Below, piece by piece: positions 7,509 to 15,052 of a DNA stretch of 64,000 nucleotides (position 1 is the first letter of the stretch; every line of letters begins with the position of its first letter). The translations under genes were made by a program, and so were the position numbers. Origin of the DNA: an uncultured Oscillibacter sp. (lineage in GTDB: Bacteria > Bacillota > Clostridia > Oscillospirales > Oscillospiraceae); contig CAJTSM010000004.1 of NCBI GenBank assembly GCA_910578935.1, positions 62,001-126,000 of the forward strand, written 5' to 3'. Below the pieces are notes generated by a model that was not told the DNA's origin, did not search any database, and was given only the letters and a program-made list of their open reading frames with translations.

Positions 7509-8113
7509 GCCTTTACATCCACCGGCTCATAGTTGGGATCGGAGGAAGGAGGCACGTAGATCGGTCCGCCGATATATTTTACGACAACCTCCGCTCTCTG
7601 CTTGATGGAGATCTCAATGTCGCCGGGGATAAATTCAAACTCCGTCTGATTGATCCGCCAGTCAAAATTCAGCTTATCCATCTCATAGCGGATGTTCATC
7701 TCGCCGGGGTTCCAGTCCACTTCCGGAGCCTCGGTGGGGATGAATTTCATGGACGGCTGGCTGTACATCTCCGTGCTGATGGCGGTCTTGGCAATCTGGC
7801 CCTGCACATCCTGACCAAACTTGGCTTTTAAATAGAGTTCCCCCTCCTGGGCGCGGGTGGCGGTGGCGCTGTACGCGGCCTGCCGGCCCTTCTGGGCGTC
7901 CTGCTCAATGCTGCGGGCAGCGGAGGGAAGGACGGATTGGCGCATCTCAAAGGTATCCATGTTCAGCTGGATCGGGCGGCTTTTGATGCTCAGCCCTCCT
8001 TTGTCGCGCGAGATCTCTAATTCGGCTGTGCCCCGGGTGTACTGCAACTGTGCCCGGGACGTCCGCATCTCGATCTCAATGGGCACACTCGTGATTTCAA
8101 GCAGTTGTCTCAT
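7505..8113 (-). CDS. yviE: YviE-like flagellar-operon protein (DUF6470 type)
   Basis: 202 aa, no signal peptide or membrane segment. It starts with ITSVPIEIEMRTSRAQL and contains alternating beta-like segments ending in EFIPGDIEISI and VVKYIGGPIYVPP, a pattern I associate with the YviE/DUF6470 family. Its place between flgL and fliW is the YviE position in Bacillus. Function is unknown; the conserved location suggests a role in hook-filament junction assembly or its regulation. AAGGGAG lies 13 bases before the ATG, slightly long. The assignment rests on synteny plus weak pattern resemblance. Confidence 0.72.
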   Translation of the reverse strand: MRQLLEITSVPIEIEMRTSRAQLQYTRGTAELEISRDKGGLSIKSRPIQLNMDTFEMRQSVLPSAARSIEQDAQKGRQAAYSATATRAQEGELYLKAKFGQDVQGQIAKTAISTEMYSQPSMKFIPTEAPEVDWNPGEMNIRYEMDKLNFDWRINQTEFEFIPGDIEISIKQRAEVVVKYIGGPIYVPPSSDPNYEPVDVKA

Positions 8114-8159
8114 AGGTCATGGCGCACTCCCTTCTAAAAAATAAATCTATTCGCTGCAT

Positions 8160-9323
8160 TTAAAGATTTATATAATCCATCAGGCTCTGGGACAAAATGC
8201 TGTTGCCCACTTTCAAGGCGGCGTCGTAACAGTACCGGGCAAACATAAAGTCGGAAATCGCCGCCGCGGGGTCCACATCTTCCAGCTCCATATACTGCTG
8301 TTTCAGGGAATCCGTGGTGTCCTCCAGCAGTTCGCTGTTGTCCCGGAGGAAGCCGCTCTGCGTATCCATCTCCGTCCAGCGCTCCCGGAAGGAGCTGGTG
8401 CTGTCTTCAAACGCTTTGCTCAGGGCGTCAAAGCGCAGCTTGTCTCCGCTTTGCCAGTTGCCGGTATCGGGGTCGCAGCGCTGAAGGATCTGGCCCAGCT
8501 CATTGACAATGGAGATGACATTGGTGGGAATATTCTCCACCTTGGTGCCGTCCTCCAGTTCCACGGTCTGCGTGCCGTAGCCGCCCAGGTAATAGACGCC
8601 CTGAAGGCTGGAGTCGAACACGGTGGAGCTGACAACTTCGCCGTTTACCTCTTTGTGGCCCAAACCGACGTCAATGTCCTTCCGCTCCGTATTCAGGAAA
8701 TACTCCATCTTCTCCACATCCGGGGGATTGCTGGAATCCACGGCCACGCCCCGGTAGTAAAGGCCCTGGGCCGCTTCGCTCTCCACATTGGTTTCCGTGC
8801 CGTCCGGCTTCAGGTATTTCCCCATGGTGCCGCCCTCTTGATACACGGGGTTCACCTGGGGGCCCCAGGTGAAGGGCGCGTTCAGAGTATCCGCCCCGGC
8901 AAAGACATAGTTCTCGCCGTAACGGCCGTTCATGGTCTGGGCAATGTCCTTGGCCTTGGCCGTCAGGGATTGCCCCAGAGCCACGCGGCCCGGGCCGGTG
9001 GAATCGCTGGCGCTGCGGATGATGCTGGAGACGGATGTGTCATCCGCCTGGGAGTACAGGTCCGAAGAAATATTTTCCAGGGCCGACCAGGCCACATCAT
9101 ACTTATGGCGAAGAGATTCGTTTACGTTCAGCTGGCTCTCGGCCCGCCAATAGGAGTGGCGGATCTGGAAGCAGCGGGTAGCCAGAGCGGGGTCTTCGGC
9201 GTAAGAGTTGAAGAGCCGCCGGGTGGTAACGGCGCTCATCGCCTTGCCCAACGTGTTGTTGGACCGGTTCAGGTCATAACGGTAGTTTTTCAGCGTGCCT
9301 ACGGTAGTCATTCTTGGAATCAT
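8160..9323 (-). CDS. flgL: Flagellar hook-associated protein 3 FlgL
   Basis: 387 aa. The N-terminal coiled region begins RMTTVGTLKNYRYDLNRSNN and the C-terminal helix ends with GNSILSQSLMDYINL, both flagellin-like. FlgL is the second junction protein between hook and filament and is exported by the flagellar type III system. The ATG at 9323 has AGGAGGGG about 10 bases upstream. It lies just downstream of flgK. The middle, roughly residues 120-290, is an expanded variable domain. Expression is presumably from the SigD promoter ahead of flgM. Confidence 0.93.
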   Translation of the reverse strand: MIPRMTTVGTLKNYRYDLNRSNNTLGKAMSAVTTRRLFNSYAEDPALATRCFQIRHSYWRAESQLNVNESLRHKYDVAWSALENISSDLYSQADDTSVSSIIRSASDSTGPGRVALGQSLTAKAKDIAQTMNGRYGENYVFAGADTLNAPFTWGPQVNPVYQEGGTMGKYLKPDGTETNVESEAAQGLYYRGVAVDSSNPPDVEKMEYFLNTERKDIDVGLGHKEVNGEVVSSTVFDSSLQGVYYLGGYGTQTVELEDGTKVENIPTNVISIVNELGQILQRCDPDTGNWQSGDKLRFDALSKAFEDSTSSFRERWTEMDTQSGFLRDNSELLEDTTDSLKQQYMELEDVDPAAAISDFMFARYCYDAALKVGNSILSQSLMDYINL

Positions 9324-9344
9324 CAGGCGTTCCCCTCCTTCTTA

Positions 9345-11597
9345 TCAGGTCGTCAGGCCGGTGTTGTTGATGAGCTTATCCAGCACGCTGTCGATCGTGG
9401 TCATCAGCCGGCAGGCGGCGTTATAGGATTTGGCGTACATCATCAGGTTCATGGCCTCGTCGTTAAAGTCCACGGAAGAGACGGCGTCCCGTTCCGTGTC
9501 GATGGCCAGGGCGTTTTCGTAATAGGTGTTCAGCATGGTGTTGGTATAGGTCTGATCCTCGCCCAGCACCGTGCCGATGTTGTTCCACATTTCGAAGAAT
9601 GTGCCGGTAAACATGGGTTTGCTGCTGGCGTTGCCGTTGCCGGGCAGTGAGGTGGGGACATAATCAAACTTCGCGAAATCCAGCAGATAGCCCATATGGG
9701 TGAGGTTGTCGCTTTGGCCGGAGGCGGGCTCCAGGTCGCCGGGGGGACAGGTGAAGCTGCGGACCAGAAGGTGGGTCTTATCCCACGTGTTGGAAATGGA
9801 GATGTTGGCGGCGGTAATATTAGAGGGATCATCGTTTCCGGGGTTGTTGCTGAAGAGGACGCCGCCCTGGAAAAAGATGCCGCCGTTCGCCTTCAGGTAG
9901 GCGTCAAGGATTTCCTTGCTGTTTCCATCGCCTCCGTTGGCCGTCTTATCGTAGGTAATGCCCGTCGCAGCCTCCAAGGCGCCCTGCGCCGCCGCGCTCA
10001 TCTTATCCCAATCCTTGTTGATCTTTTCTCCCGGCAAAATTTCAATGGCCACGCCGATGTCTTTTCCGTCGGCGTTTTGGCCCTTGGTGATATAGTTGCC
10101 GTCCGGGTCCATCAAATAGCCCTGGTTGGCGTCGTTGAGGACCTGGGCAAACCGGTTGGCCAGCAGGTCCAGAGTCTTCTGGTAATAGGGAATGCCCCGC
10201 TTGCCGCCGGCGCCCTCGTCGATGTTCGCGATAACATTCAGGTCCGTGAACTCGCCCTCTTCGGTGAGCAGCTCCCGGTGGGCCTGGAGAGAACCGTTGA
10301 TGTCGTTGTCGTCCAGGGCCACGGGCTTGGTGAGAATCTGCTCGTAAACCTGCTTGGTATAGGTGTAGTCCGCATCTGTGGGCGGATTGGGCGCGTTCGG
10401 CTTTAAAGTCCGGGTGTAAATCGTAATTGTTTTATCACCCTTGTCCGGCTGGTCCGCCGTCTCCACAAGGCCCTGATTGGTCTTTGCATTGAAGGCAAGG
10501 CCGGCCGGAAGGTCCGCCTGGGTGATGGTCTGCGCCGCATAGGTCTTGCCGTTGACGTGGAGATCGCCGACCTTGTTTTTCAGCTCGGAGATCATCAGGC
10601 CGTAGAGGGGGTTCTCCTTATCCTTCAAGATGTTCGCCTCCCGCAGGTCGTCGGTGGCGGTGCCGTCAGCCTTCAAATACTTCGGCTCATAGCCCGGGTC
10701 GCCGGGCTTCAGGTTCGGGTCGTACTTGTCGTTTAGTTCCGGCGTCCCAAAGGAAAGCTGGGCGCTGAATATGCCGTCGACCAGCAGGGACTCGTCGGTG
10801 GTGATGGATTTGTCCGGATTGGCGTTGTCCAGGGTGATGGTGAGCTTCTCCACCTTCATCCCGGCGGCAATCTCCTCCTCACTGTAAGTCACGTTGATAT
10901 CGATCAGCTGGGAGAGCGCGTCGATCTGGCGGTTCCGCTCGTCCCGGAGCTCCAAGGCCGGGTCCCCGTGAATGTCGCACTTGCGGATCTCCTCGTTCAA
11001 AGAGCGGATGGTCGTCAGGTAGTTGTTGATCTCCGATACTTCGTTGTCCAGCTTTTTAACGGTGCTCTCCCGCACTTCCTCCAGCTTAGAGGCATAGGTG
11101 TTAAATTTGGCAATCAAGTTCTTGGCGGTCTGGCGGACGGTGTCGTCATACTCCTGGTGTCCGGTTTCGCTCACCAGGTCCCGCAGGGCGGTGGCAATCT
11201 TGTTGAACTCCAGGCCCAGAATGCCAAAGCCGTCCTCGCCCTTGCTGATGTCGCCCTTCCCCACTTCGTCCAGGATCATGGCGATCTCTTTCAGGCCCTC
11301 CATTTTGGAATCCATATAGCCCACTTTGGCGCTCTCCGCCCGAAAACGGATATCCAGATAGGGGTTGCGGATTTGGGAGAGGCTTTTCACCAGCGCGCCC
11401 TGGCCGGTGCGGACATCACCCTCGGCGTAATAGCGGTCGCTGCCAGCGGTGTAAAGGCTAACCTGGTCCAGCCTCTGGCGGGTATACCCGGGGGTGTTGA
11501 TGTTGGAAATATTATTGCCTGTTACGTTCAGGCCGGTCTGCGCGGCATAAATTGCCAGCCGGGCCTGTGTAAAGGACCCAAAGGTACCAATGCCCAT
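9345..11597 (-). CDS. flgK: Flagellar hook-associated protein 1 FlgK
   Basis: 750 aa, longer than the common 500-600 aa. N-terminal rod/hook signature: QTGLNVTGNNISNINTPGYT with the family Asn-Thr-Pro-Gly-Tyr. The C-terminal helix (VDFNDEAMNLMMYAKSYNAA) is also canonical. It caps the hook and joins it to FlgL. The extra length is in the central exposed region, about residues 250-680, which contains Asp/Pro-rich stretches likely to form extra surface domains. The ATG at 11597 follows AAAAGGAG. It is co-transcribed between flgN, its chaperone, and flgL. Confidence 0.95.
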   Translation of the reverse strand: MGIGTFGSFTQARLAIYAAQTGLNVTGNNISNINTPGYTRQRLDQVSLYTAGSDRYYAEGDVRTGQGALVKSLSQIRNPYLDIRFRAESAKVGYMDSKMEGLKEIAMILDEVGKGDISKGEDGFGILGLEFNKIATALRDLVSETGHQEYDDTVRQTAKNLIAKFNTYASKLEEVRESTVKKLDNEVSEINNYLTTIRSLNEEIRKCDIHGDPALELRDERNRQIDALSQLIDINVTYSEEEIAAGMKVEKLTITLDNANPDKSITTDESLLVDGIFSAQLSFGTPELNDKYDPNLKPGDPGYEPKYLKADGTATDDLREANILKDKENPLYGLMISELKNKVGDLHVNGKTYAAQTITQADLPAGLAFNAKTNQGLVETADQPDKGDKTITIYTRTLKPNAPNPPTDADYTYTKQVYEQILTKPVALDDNDINGSLQAHRELLTEEGEFTDLNVIANIDEGAGGKRGIPYYQKTLDLLANRFAQVLNDANQGYLMDPDGNYITKGQNADGKDIGVAIEILPGEKINKDWDKMSAAAQGALEAATGITYDKTANGGDGNSKEILDAYLKANGGIFFQGGVLFSNNPGNDDPSNITAANISISNTWDKTHLLVRSFTCPPGDLEPASGQSDNLTHMGYLLDFAKFDYVPTSLPGNGNASSKPMFTGTFFEMWNNIGTVLGEDQTYTNTMLNTYYENALAIDTERDAVSSVDFNDEAMNLMMYAKSYNAACRLMTTIDSVLDKLINNTGLTT

Positions 11598-11627
11598 ATT
11601 AAAAACTCCTTTTAGATCTCACGCGTA

Positions 11628-12113
11628 TCAGGCGCGGAAGTCCGTCTTCATGGACGGAGGGGGGGCGCTCTCCATATCCTTATGGTAGCCGGGGCCGGTT
11701 CCGCCTCCGGCGGGAGGACCGCCCATCTGCACGATTATGCCCTCCACCTCGTGAAGGGTTTGCTCCAGAAGTTTCCGCGTCTTTCCAGCAGCCTGCCGGT
11801 AGGAAACATAACGGTTTCTCAGCTCCTCCACCGCCTGCCCGGCCTCCGCCCGCATGGCGGAGGGGAAGTGGTCGGGGACCTTTGCCAGCGGCACGCCCAC
11901 CAGCCCCAGCTGGGGCAGCAGTTTGTCCCGGGTCAGTTCCAGGCCCCGGAAGTTCAGGGCCTGGGCCTGTTCCTGATTCAAAAGCTCATTTAACGCCATC
12001 AGGTCGTCCTTTTGGGCGGCGGCCAGCTTCTTCTCGTTCAAGGCGGTGAGGCTCTCCAGCCCCCGGCTCATGGAGCGCAAGAAATTGAGGTAGGAACGAT
12101 ACAGCTCATCCAT
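11628..12113 (-). CDS. flgN: FlgN-family flagellar export chaperone
   Basis: 161 aa, almost entirely helical, with heptad-like Leu spacing over residues 1-125 and a Gly/Pro-rich disordered tail. FlgN binds the C-termini of FlgK and FlgL and delivers them to the export gate. Assignment rests on size, helicity and the conserved order flgM-flgN-flgK-flgL. Its ATG lies three bases past the flgM stop, with the ribosome site GAGGAATGAGG inside the end of flgM, indicating coupling. Confidence 0.85.
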   Translation of the reverse strand: MDELYRSYLNFLRSMSRGLESLTALNEKKLAAAQKDDLMALNELLNQEQAQALNFRGLELTRDKLLPQLGLVGVPLAKVPDHFPSAMRAEAGQAVEELRNRYVSYRQAAGKTRKLLEQTLHEVEGIIVQMGGPPAGGGTGPGYHKDMESAPPPSMKTDFRA

Positions 12114-12116
12114 GCC

Positions 12117-12425
12117 TCATTCCTCCACCATAAGCAGCATCCGCCCCGCAATGGCCATGGGGTCCGGCCGGTATTCCCCGGCGGACACCTTCCGGCGCAG
12201 TTCCTGGATATCGCCCGTCGTATTGGCGGTCCGCACCTCCCGGGAAAGACGGCTGACCATCTCCATCTGGAAATTTTTCCGGCCCGCGGGGGCGGAAAAC
12301 TCAGCGGAATCGTAATTGTGCCCGGAGGCGGCCTGGGCCGGCGCCCCGCGCTTTTGAGCGGGATAATAGGCTTTCGTCCGGCCAATGGAAGAGATCGGGC
12401 CGGAACCGGTAGAACTCAGCATCAT
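12117..12425 (-). CDS. flgM: Anti-sigma-28 factor FlgM
   Basis: 102 aa. The C-terminal half has the FlgM pattern: VSRLSREVRTANT, then IQELRRKVSAGEYRPDP and IAGRMLLM, the helices that wrap sigma-28. The N-terminus is Ser/Gly-rich and disordered, as usual. FlgM holds SigD inactive until hook completion, when it is exported. The first of two adjacent Met codons at 12425 is used; AAAGGATG lies upstream. It is the first gene of the operon and sits directly behind a SigD-type promoter, so it is probably autoregulated through SigD. Confidence 0.9.
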   Translation of the reverse strand: MMLSSTGSGPISSIGRTKAYYPAQKRGAPAQAASGHNYDSAEFSAPAGRKNFQMEMVSRLSREVRTANTTGDIQELRRKVSAGEYRPDPMAIAGRMLLMVEE

Positions 12426-12478
12426 AACTCACATCCTTTGCTTATGCCAACGCCTGATGTTCTTTCACTTCATTATTC

Positions 12479-12505
12479 ATATCGGCAAAACGGTAAGAAA
12501 GTTAA
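12479..12505 (-). promoter_or_regulatory. SigD (sigma-28) promoter of the flgM operon
   Basis: On the minus strand: TTAA (12502-12505), 15-bp spacer, GCCGATAT (12479-12486). The -10 matches the sigma-28 consensus fully. It lies about 54 bp upstream of flgM. Confidence 0.88.
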
Positions 12506-12568
12506 GAACAAGAGGGAGAATTTTCTTCATATCGGGAAAGCGAAGGGTTTCTCGTTCTTCCAGTCCGG

Positions 12569-12604
12569 AAAAAGCGGGTCCCGCCTCTTTTAGAGGCGGG
12601 ACCC
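12569..12604 (-). terminator. Rho-independent terminator after cheB
   Basis: 13-bp stem (12576-12588 with 12592-12604, GGGTCCCGCCTC/GAGGCGGGACCC) and a 3-nt loop. On the minus strand it is followed by GCTTTTT. It separates the cheA-cheB operon from the flgM promoter. Confidence 0.9.
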
Positions 12605-12614
12605 GGAACGATGC

Positions 12615-13655
12615 TCAATGCAGGGTTTTCAAATGCCGGAGCAGCACATTGGCCACATTGTCGCAGGAGGCCTGGATACAGACGGCCCCGATGTCGTTGG
12701 CCACCATGGGCATGCCGTACACTACGCTGGATTCCTTGTCCTGGCCGATCGTGTAGGCCCCTTTCTGCCGCATGGCCAGAAGGCCCGCGGCGCCGTCCTG
12801 GCCCATGCCGGTCATGATGATGCCCACCATTTTGCAGCGGACCACCTCCGCCATAGAGTGGAACATGGCGTCCACCGACGGGCGGTGTCCGCTGACCTTC
12901 TCCCCCGGCGTGCAGGAAACGGTGTACTTTTCGCCGATGCGGACCACCCGGCACTGAAGGTCCGCCGGAGCCACCAGAGCCAGTCCCCGGTGAAGCTCGT
13001 CGCCGTTCCGCGCCTCCCGGACCTCCATCTTGCAGATGCGGTTCAGCCGGTCGGCGTACATTTGAGTAAAGCCCTTGGGCATGTGCTGGACAATGACCAT
13101 AGGCGGAATGTCCGCCGGAAGGCGGCGCATAACCTCCAGGGTGGCTTCCGTGCCTCCCGTGGAGGCGCCCAGACCCACCAGCACCCGGTCCAGGGCCGGC
13201 CCGCCGCCCAGATTTGGCGTAGCCACCGCCACGGAGGGACTCCGCAGCGGAGCGGAACGGGGCCGCGCCATGGAGGCCACCAGCACCTTTTGCGTAAGGT
13301 TGGTGAGGAAGACCTCCTTGCTCTCCTGCACGTCCGGCTTGCGGACAAAGTCCACCGCGCCGGCGTTCAGCGCGTCGAAAACTTTCAGATTCAGGGAGGA
13401 GCAGAGAATCACCGGCACCGGATTGTCCGGCAGGTACTCTTTCAAAAAGTCAATGCCGCTCTGCCCGGGCATCTCCACGTCCATGGTGACCACATCGGGC
13501 TTCAGGCGGGGCAGCTTTTGTTTCGCGTCCAGCGTATTGATGGCGTAACCGGCAACCTCGATCCTGGGATGGGCCGAGAGCCCCTGAATAATCAGGTTCC
13601 GGGCCAGGGCGGAGTCGTCCACCACCATTACGCGGATCTTTTTCCCCAGTTCCAT
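12615..13655 (-). CDS. cheB: Chemotaxis protein-glutamate methylesterase/deamidase CheB
   Basis: 346 aa. Residues 1-120 are a receiver domain with DD at 13-14, phospho-acceptor Asp59 in VTMDVEMPG and Lys in VRKPD. Residues about 155-346 are the methylesterase, with nucleophile Ser165 in GASTGGTEA, His191 in VQHMPKGFT and the Asp in GMGQDGAAGL. It removes methyl groups from (or deamidates) chemoreceptors and is activated by CheA phosphorylation. AAGGAGG precedes the ATG. It is the last gene of cheA-cheW-cheR-cheB, followed by a strong terminator. Confidence 0.97.
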   Translation of the reverse strand: MELGKKIRVMVVDDSALARNLIIQGLSAHPRIEVAGYAINTLDAKQKLPRLKPDVVTMDVEMPGQSGIDFLKEYLPDNPVPVILCSSLNLKVFDALNAGAVDFVRKPDVQESKEVFLTNLTQKVLVASMARPRSAPLRSPSVAVATPNLGGGPALDRVLVGLGASTGGTEATLEVMRRLPADIPPMVIVQHMPKGFTQMYADRLNRICKMEVREARNGDELHRGLALVAPADLQCRVVRIGEKYTVSCTPGEKVSGHRPSVDAMFHSMAEVVRCKMVGIIMTGMGQDGAAGLLAMRQKGAYTIGQDKESSVVYGMPMVANDIGAVCIQASCDNVANVLLRHLKTLH

Positions 13656-13676
13656 GTTGAGGGAACCACCTCCTTC

Positions 13677-14513
13677 TTATTTTTGGAAGGTCGCCGTAGC
13701 CAAACGGCGATAGGGCGCGTTCTGGCTCAGGTTCTCCGATGCGCTGATCAGCAGATAGCCTCCGGGAACGGTGGCATCGTAAAACCGGCGAACCAGGGCG
13801 TCCTTGGTGGGCTGGTCGAAATAAATCATCACATTCCGGCAGAAGATCACGTCGAATTTCCGGCGGAACCGGATGGGGTCCATCAGGTTGAAGGTCTGGT
13901 AAATCACGTTGTCCTTCACGGCGGGGGACACGGTGTGAGTTCCGTCCCGGTTGGCGGTGAAGTACTTCCGCTTCCAATCCGCCGGGATCGTGTCCGGCAG
14001 GTTGTAAGTCCCCCGGCGGGCGCTGGCCAGGGCCTGAGCGGAAATATCCGTGGCCAGGATGCGGGTGTCCCACTCCTTGGCCCGGGGGCCCAGGTAGTCG
14101 TAGAGGAACATGGTGATATTATAGGGCTCCTCTCCGCTGGAGCAGCCCGCGCTCCAGATCGCCAGGGTCTTATCCCGCTCGTGCCGGCGGACAATCTCCG
14201 GAATAATGTTGTTGTAAAAATAGTCCAAGTGCTCCTTCTCCCGCATGAAGAAGGTATAATTGGTGGTCAGCTTGTTCAGAACCAAGGTGACCTCATCGTT
14301 CTCCTTCTTATCCAGAAGATGGTTGACAAACTCGGAAAACGTCCCGTAGCCCAGCTTTTTCAGGGCCGGGGAAAGACGGCTGGTAATGAGCTGCTTCTTC
14401 TGGCTCAGGTCGATGCCGTAGCTGGACTGGATGAAATTCACCATCCGCTTAAAGTCCGCGTCGGAGATCGTCATAGGCCCGAAAGCGCCGCCGGTCTTAA
14501 TTTCCGTATTCAT
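13677..14513 (-). CDS. cheR: Chemotaxis protein methyltransferase CheR
   Basis: 278 aa. An N-terminal helical domain (FKRMVNFIQSSYGIDLSQKK, with RL repeats in the 40s) precedes an S-adenosylmethionine-binding domain with WSAGCSSGEEPY and DISAQAL. It also has the conserved FDVIFCRNVMIYF. It methylates Glu residues on chemoreceptors for adaptation. A GGTGAG ribosome site precedes the ATG at 14513. It lies 23 bp after cheW and 21 bp before cheB. The receptor encoded at 34352-36124 has no CheR-tethering pentapeptide at its C-terminus. Confidence 0.96.
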   Translation of the reverse strand: MNTEIKTGGAFGPMTISDADFKRMVNFIQSSYGIDLSQKKQLITSRLSPALKKLGYGTFSEFVNHLLDKKENDEVTLVLNKLTTNYTFFMREKEHLDYFYNNIIPEIVRRHERDKTLAIWSAGCSSGEEPYNITMFLYDYLGPRAKEWDTRILATDISAQALASARRGTYNLPDTIPADWKRKYFTANRDGTHTVSPAVKDNVIYQTFNLMDPIRFRRKFDVIFCRNVMIYFDQPTKDALVRRFYDATVPGGYLLISASENLSQNAPYRRLATATFQK

Positions 14514-14536
14514 TTTTTCTCACCGCTTTTAGAGGA

Positions 14537-15031
14537 TTAATCACCGTAACCGTGGGCAATCAGCTGCTCACAGTCCAGCACCAGCATGGTGCCGGAGCCG
14601 TCGGGCAGGGTGCACATGCCGGAAACCAGCTTTTGGGCGCTCTGAGAGGGAATGGGGACGATGCTCTCCACGGGAATGTCCAGCATCAGGTCCACAGAGT
14701 CCACCCGAATGCCCAGCTGGTTGTTGTTGTAGTCGATCACAATCAGGATGCCCTCTTCCACGGGAGGCTTCCCCAGGCGGAGGCGGATGTCCATAATGGG
14801 GATAATCTGCCCCCGCATGTTGAAAATGCCAAGGATATAGTCCGGCATCATAGGAAGGTAGGTCGCCGAATAACCGTTCAGGAGTTCTACCACCTGTTCG
14901 GCATCGATGCCGATCTTCAAATTATCCACCGTGAAGATCAGGTACTTCCGGATCCCTGCCCCCTCGTCCTCCGGGGCAATGGTTTCCACTTCGTCTTCTT
15001 CAATCTGGAATAAGACGTTTTCGTTACTCAT
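14537..15031 (-). CDS. cheW: Chemotaxis coupling protein CheW
   Basis: 164 aa, a single CheW domain: KYLIFTVDNLKIGIDAEQV, LPMMPDYILGIFNMRGQIIP, MDIRLRLG and a C-terminal LVLDCEQLI. It bridges receptors to CheA. An extra 25-residue acidic N-terminus (DEVETIAPEDEGAG) precedes the fold. AAAGGAGGG precedes the ATG. It sits 21 bp downstream of cheA. Confidence 0.96.
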   Translation of the reverse strand: MSNENVLFQIEEDEVETIAPEDEGAGIRKYLIFTVDNLKIGIDAEQVVELLNGYSATYLPMMPDYILGIFNMRGQIIPIMDIRLRLGKPPVEEGILIVIDYNNNQLGIRVDSVDLMLDIPVESIVPIPSQSAQKLVSGMCTLPDGSGTMLVLDCEQLIAHGYGD

Positions 15032-15052
15032 AGCGTTTCCCTCCTTTGGCGC

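Noticed and set aside
7567..7574. GCCGATAT matching a sigma-28 -10 on the plus strand
   Set aside because: Inside the yviE coding region, no -35 at 15 bp, and no plus-strand gene follows.
12618..14540. Plus-strand open frame of 640 codons opposite cheB and cheR
   Set aside because: Both sense genes have full catalytic motifs; the antisense frame has none.
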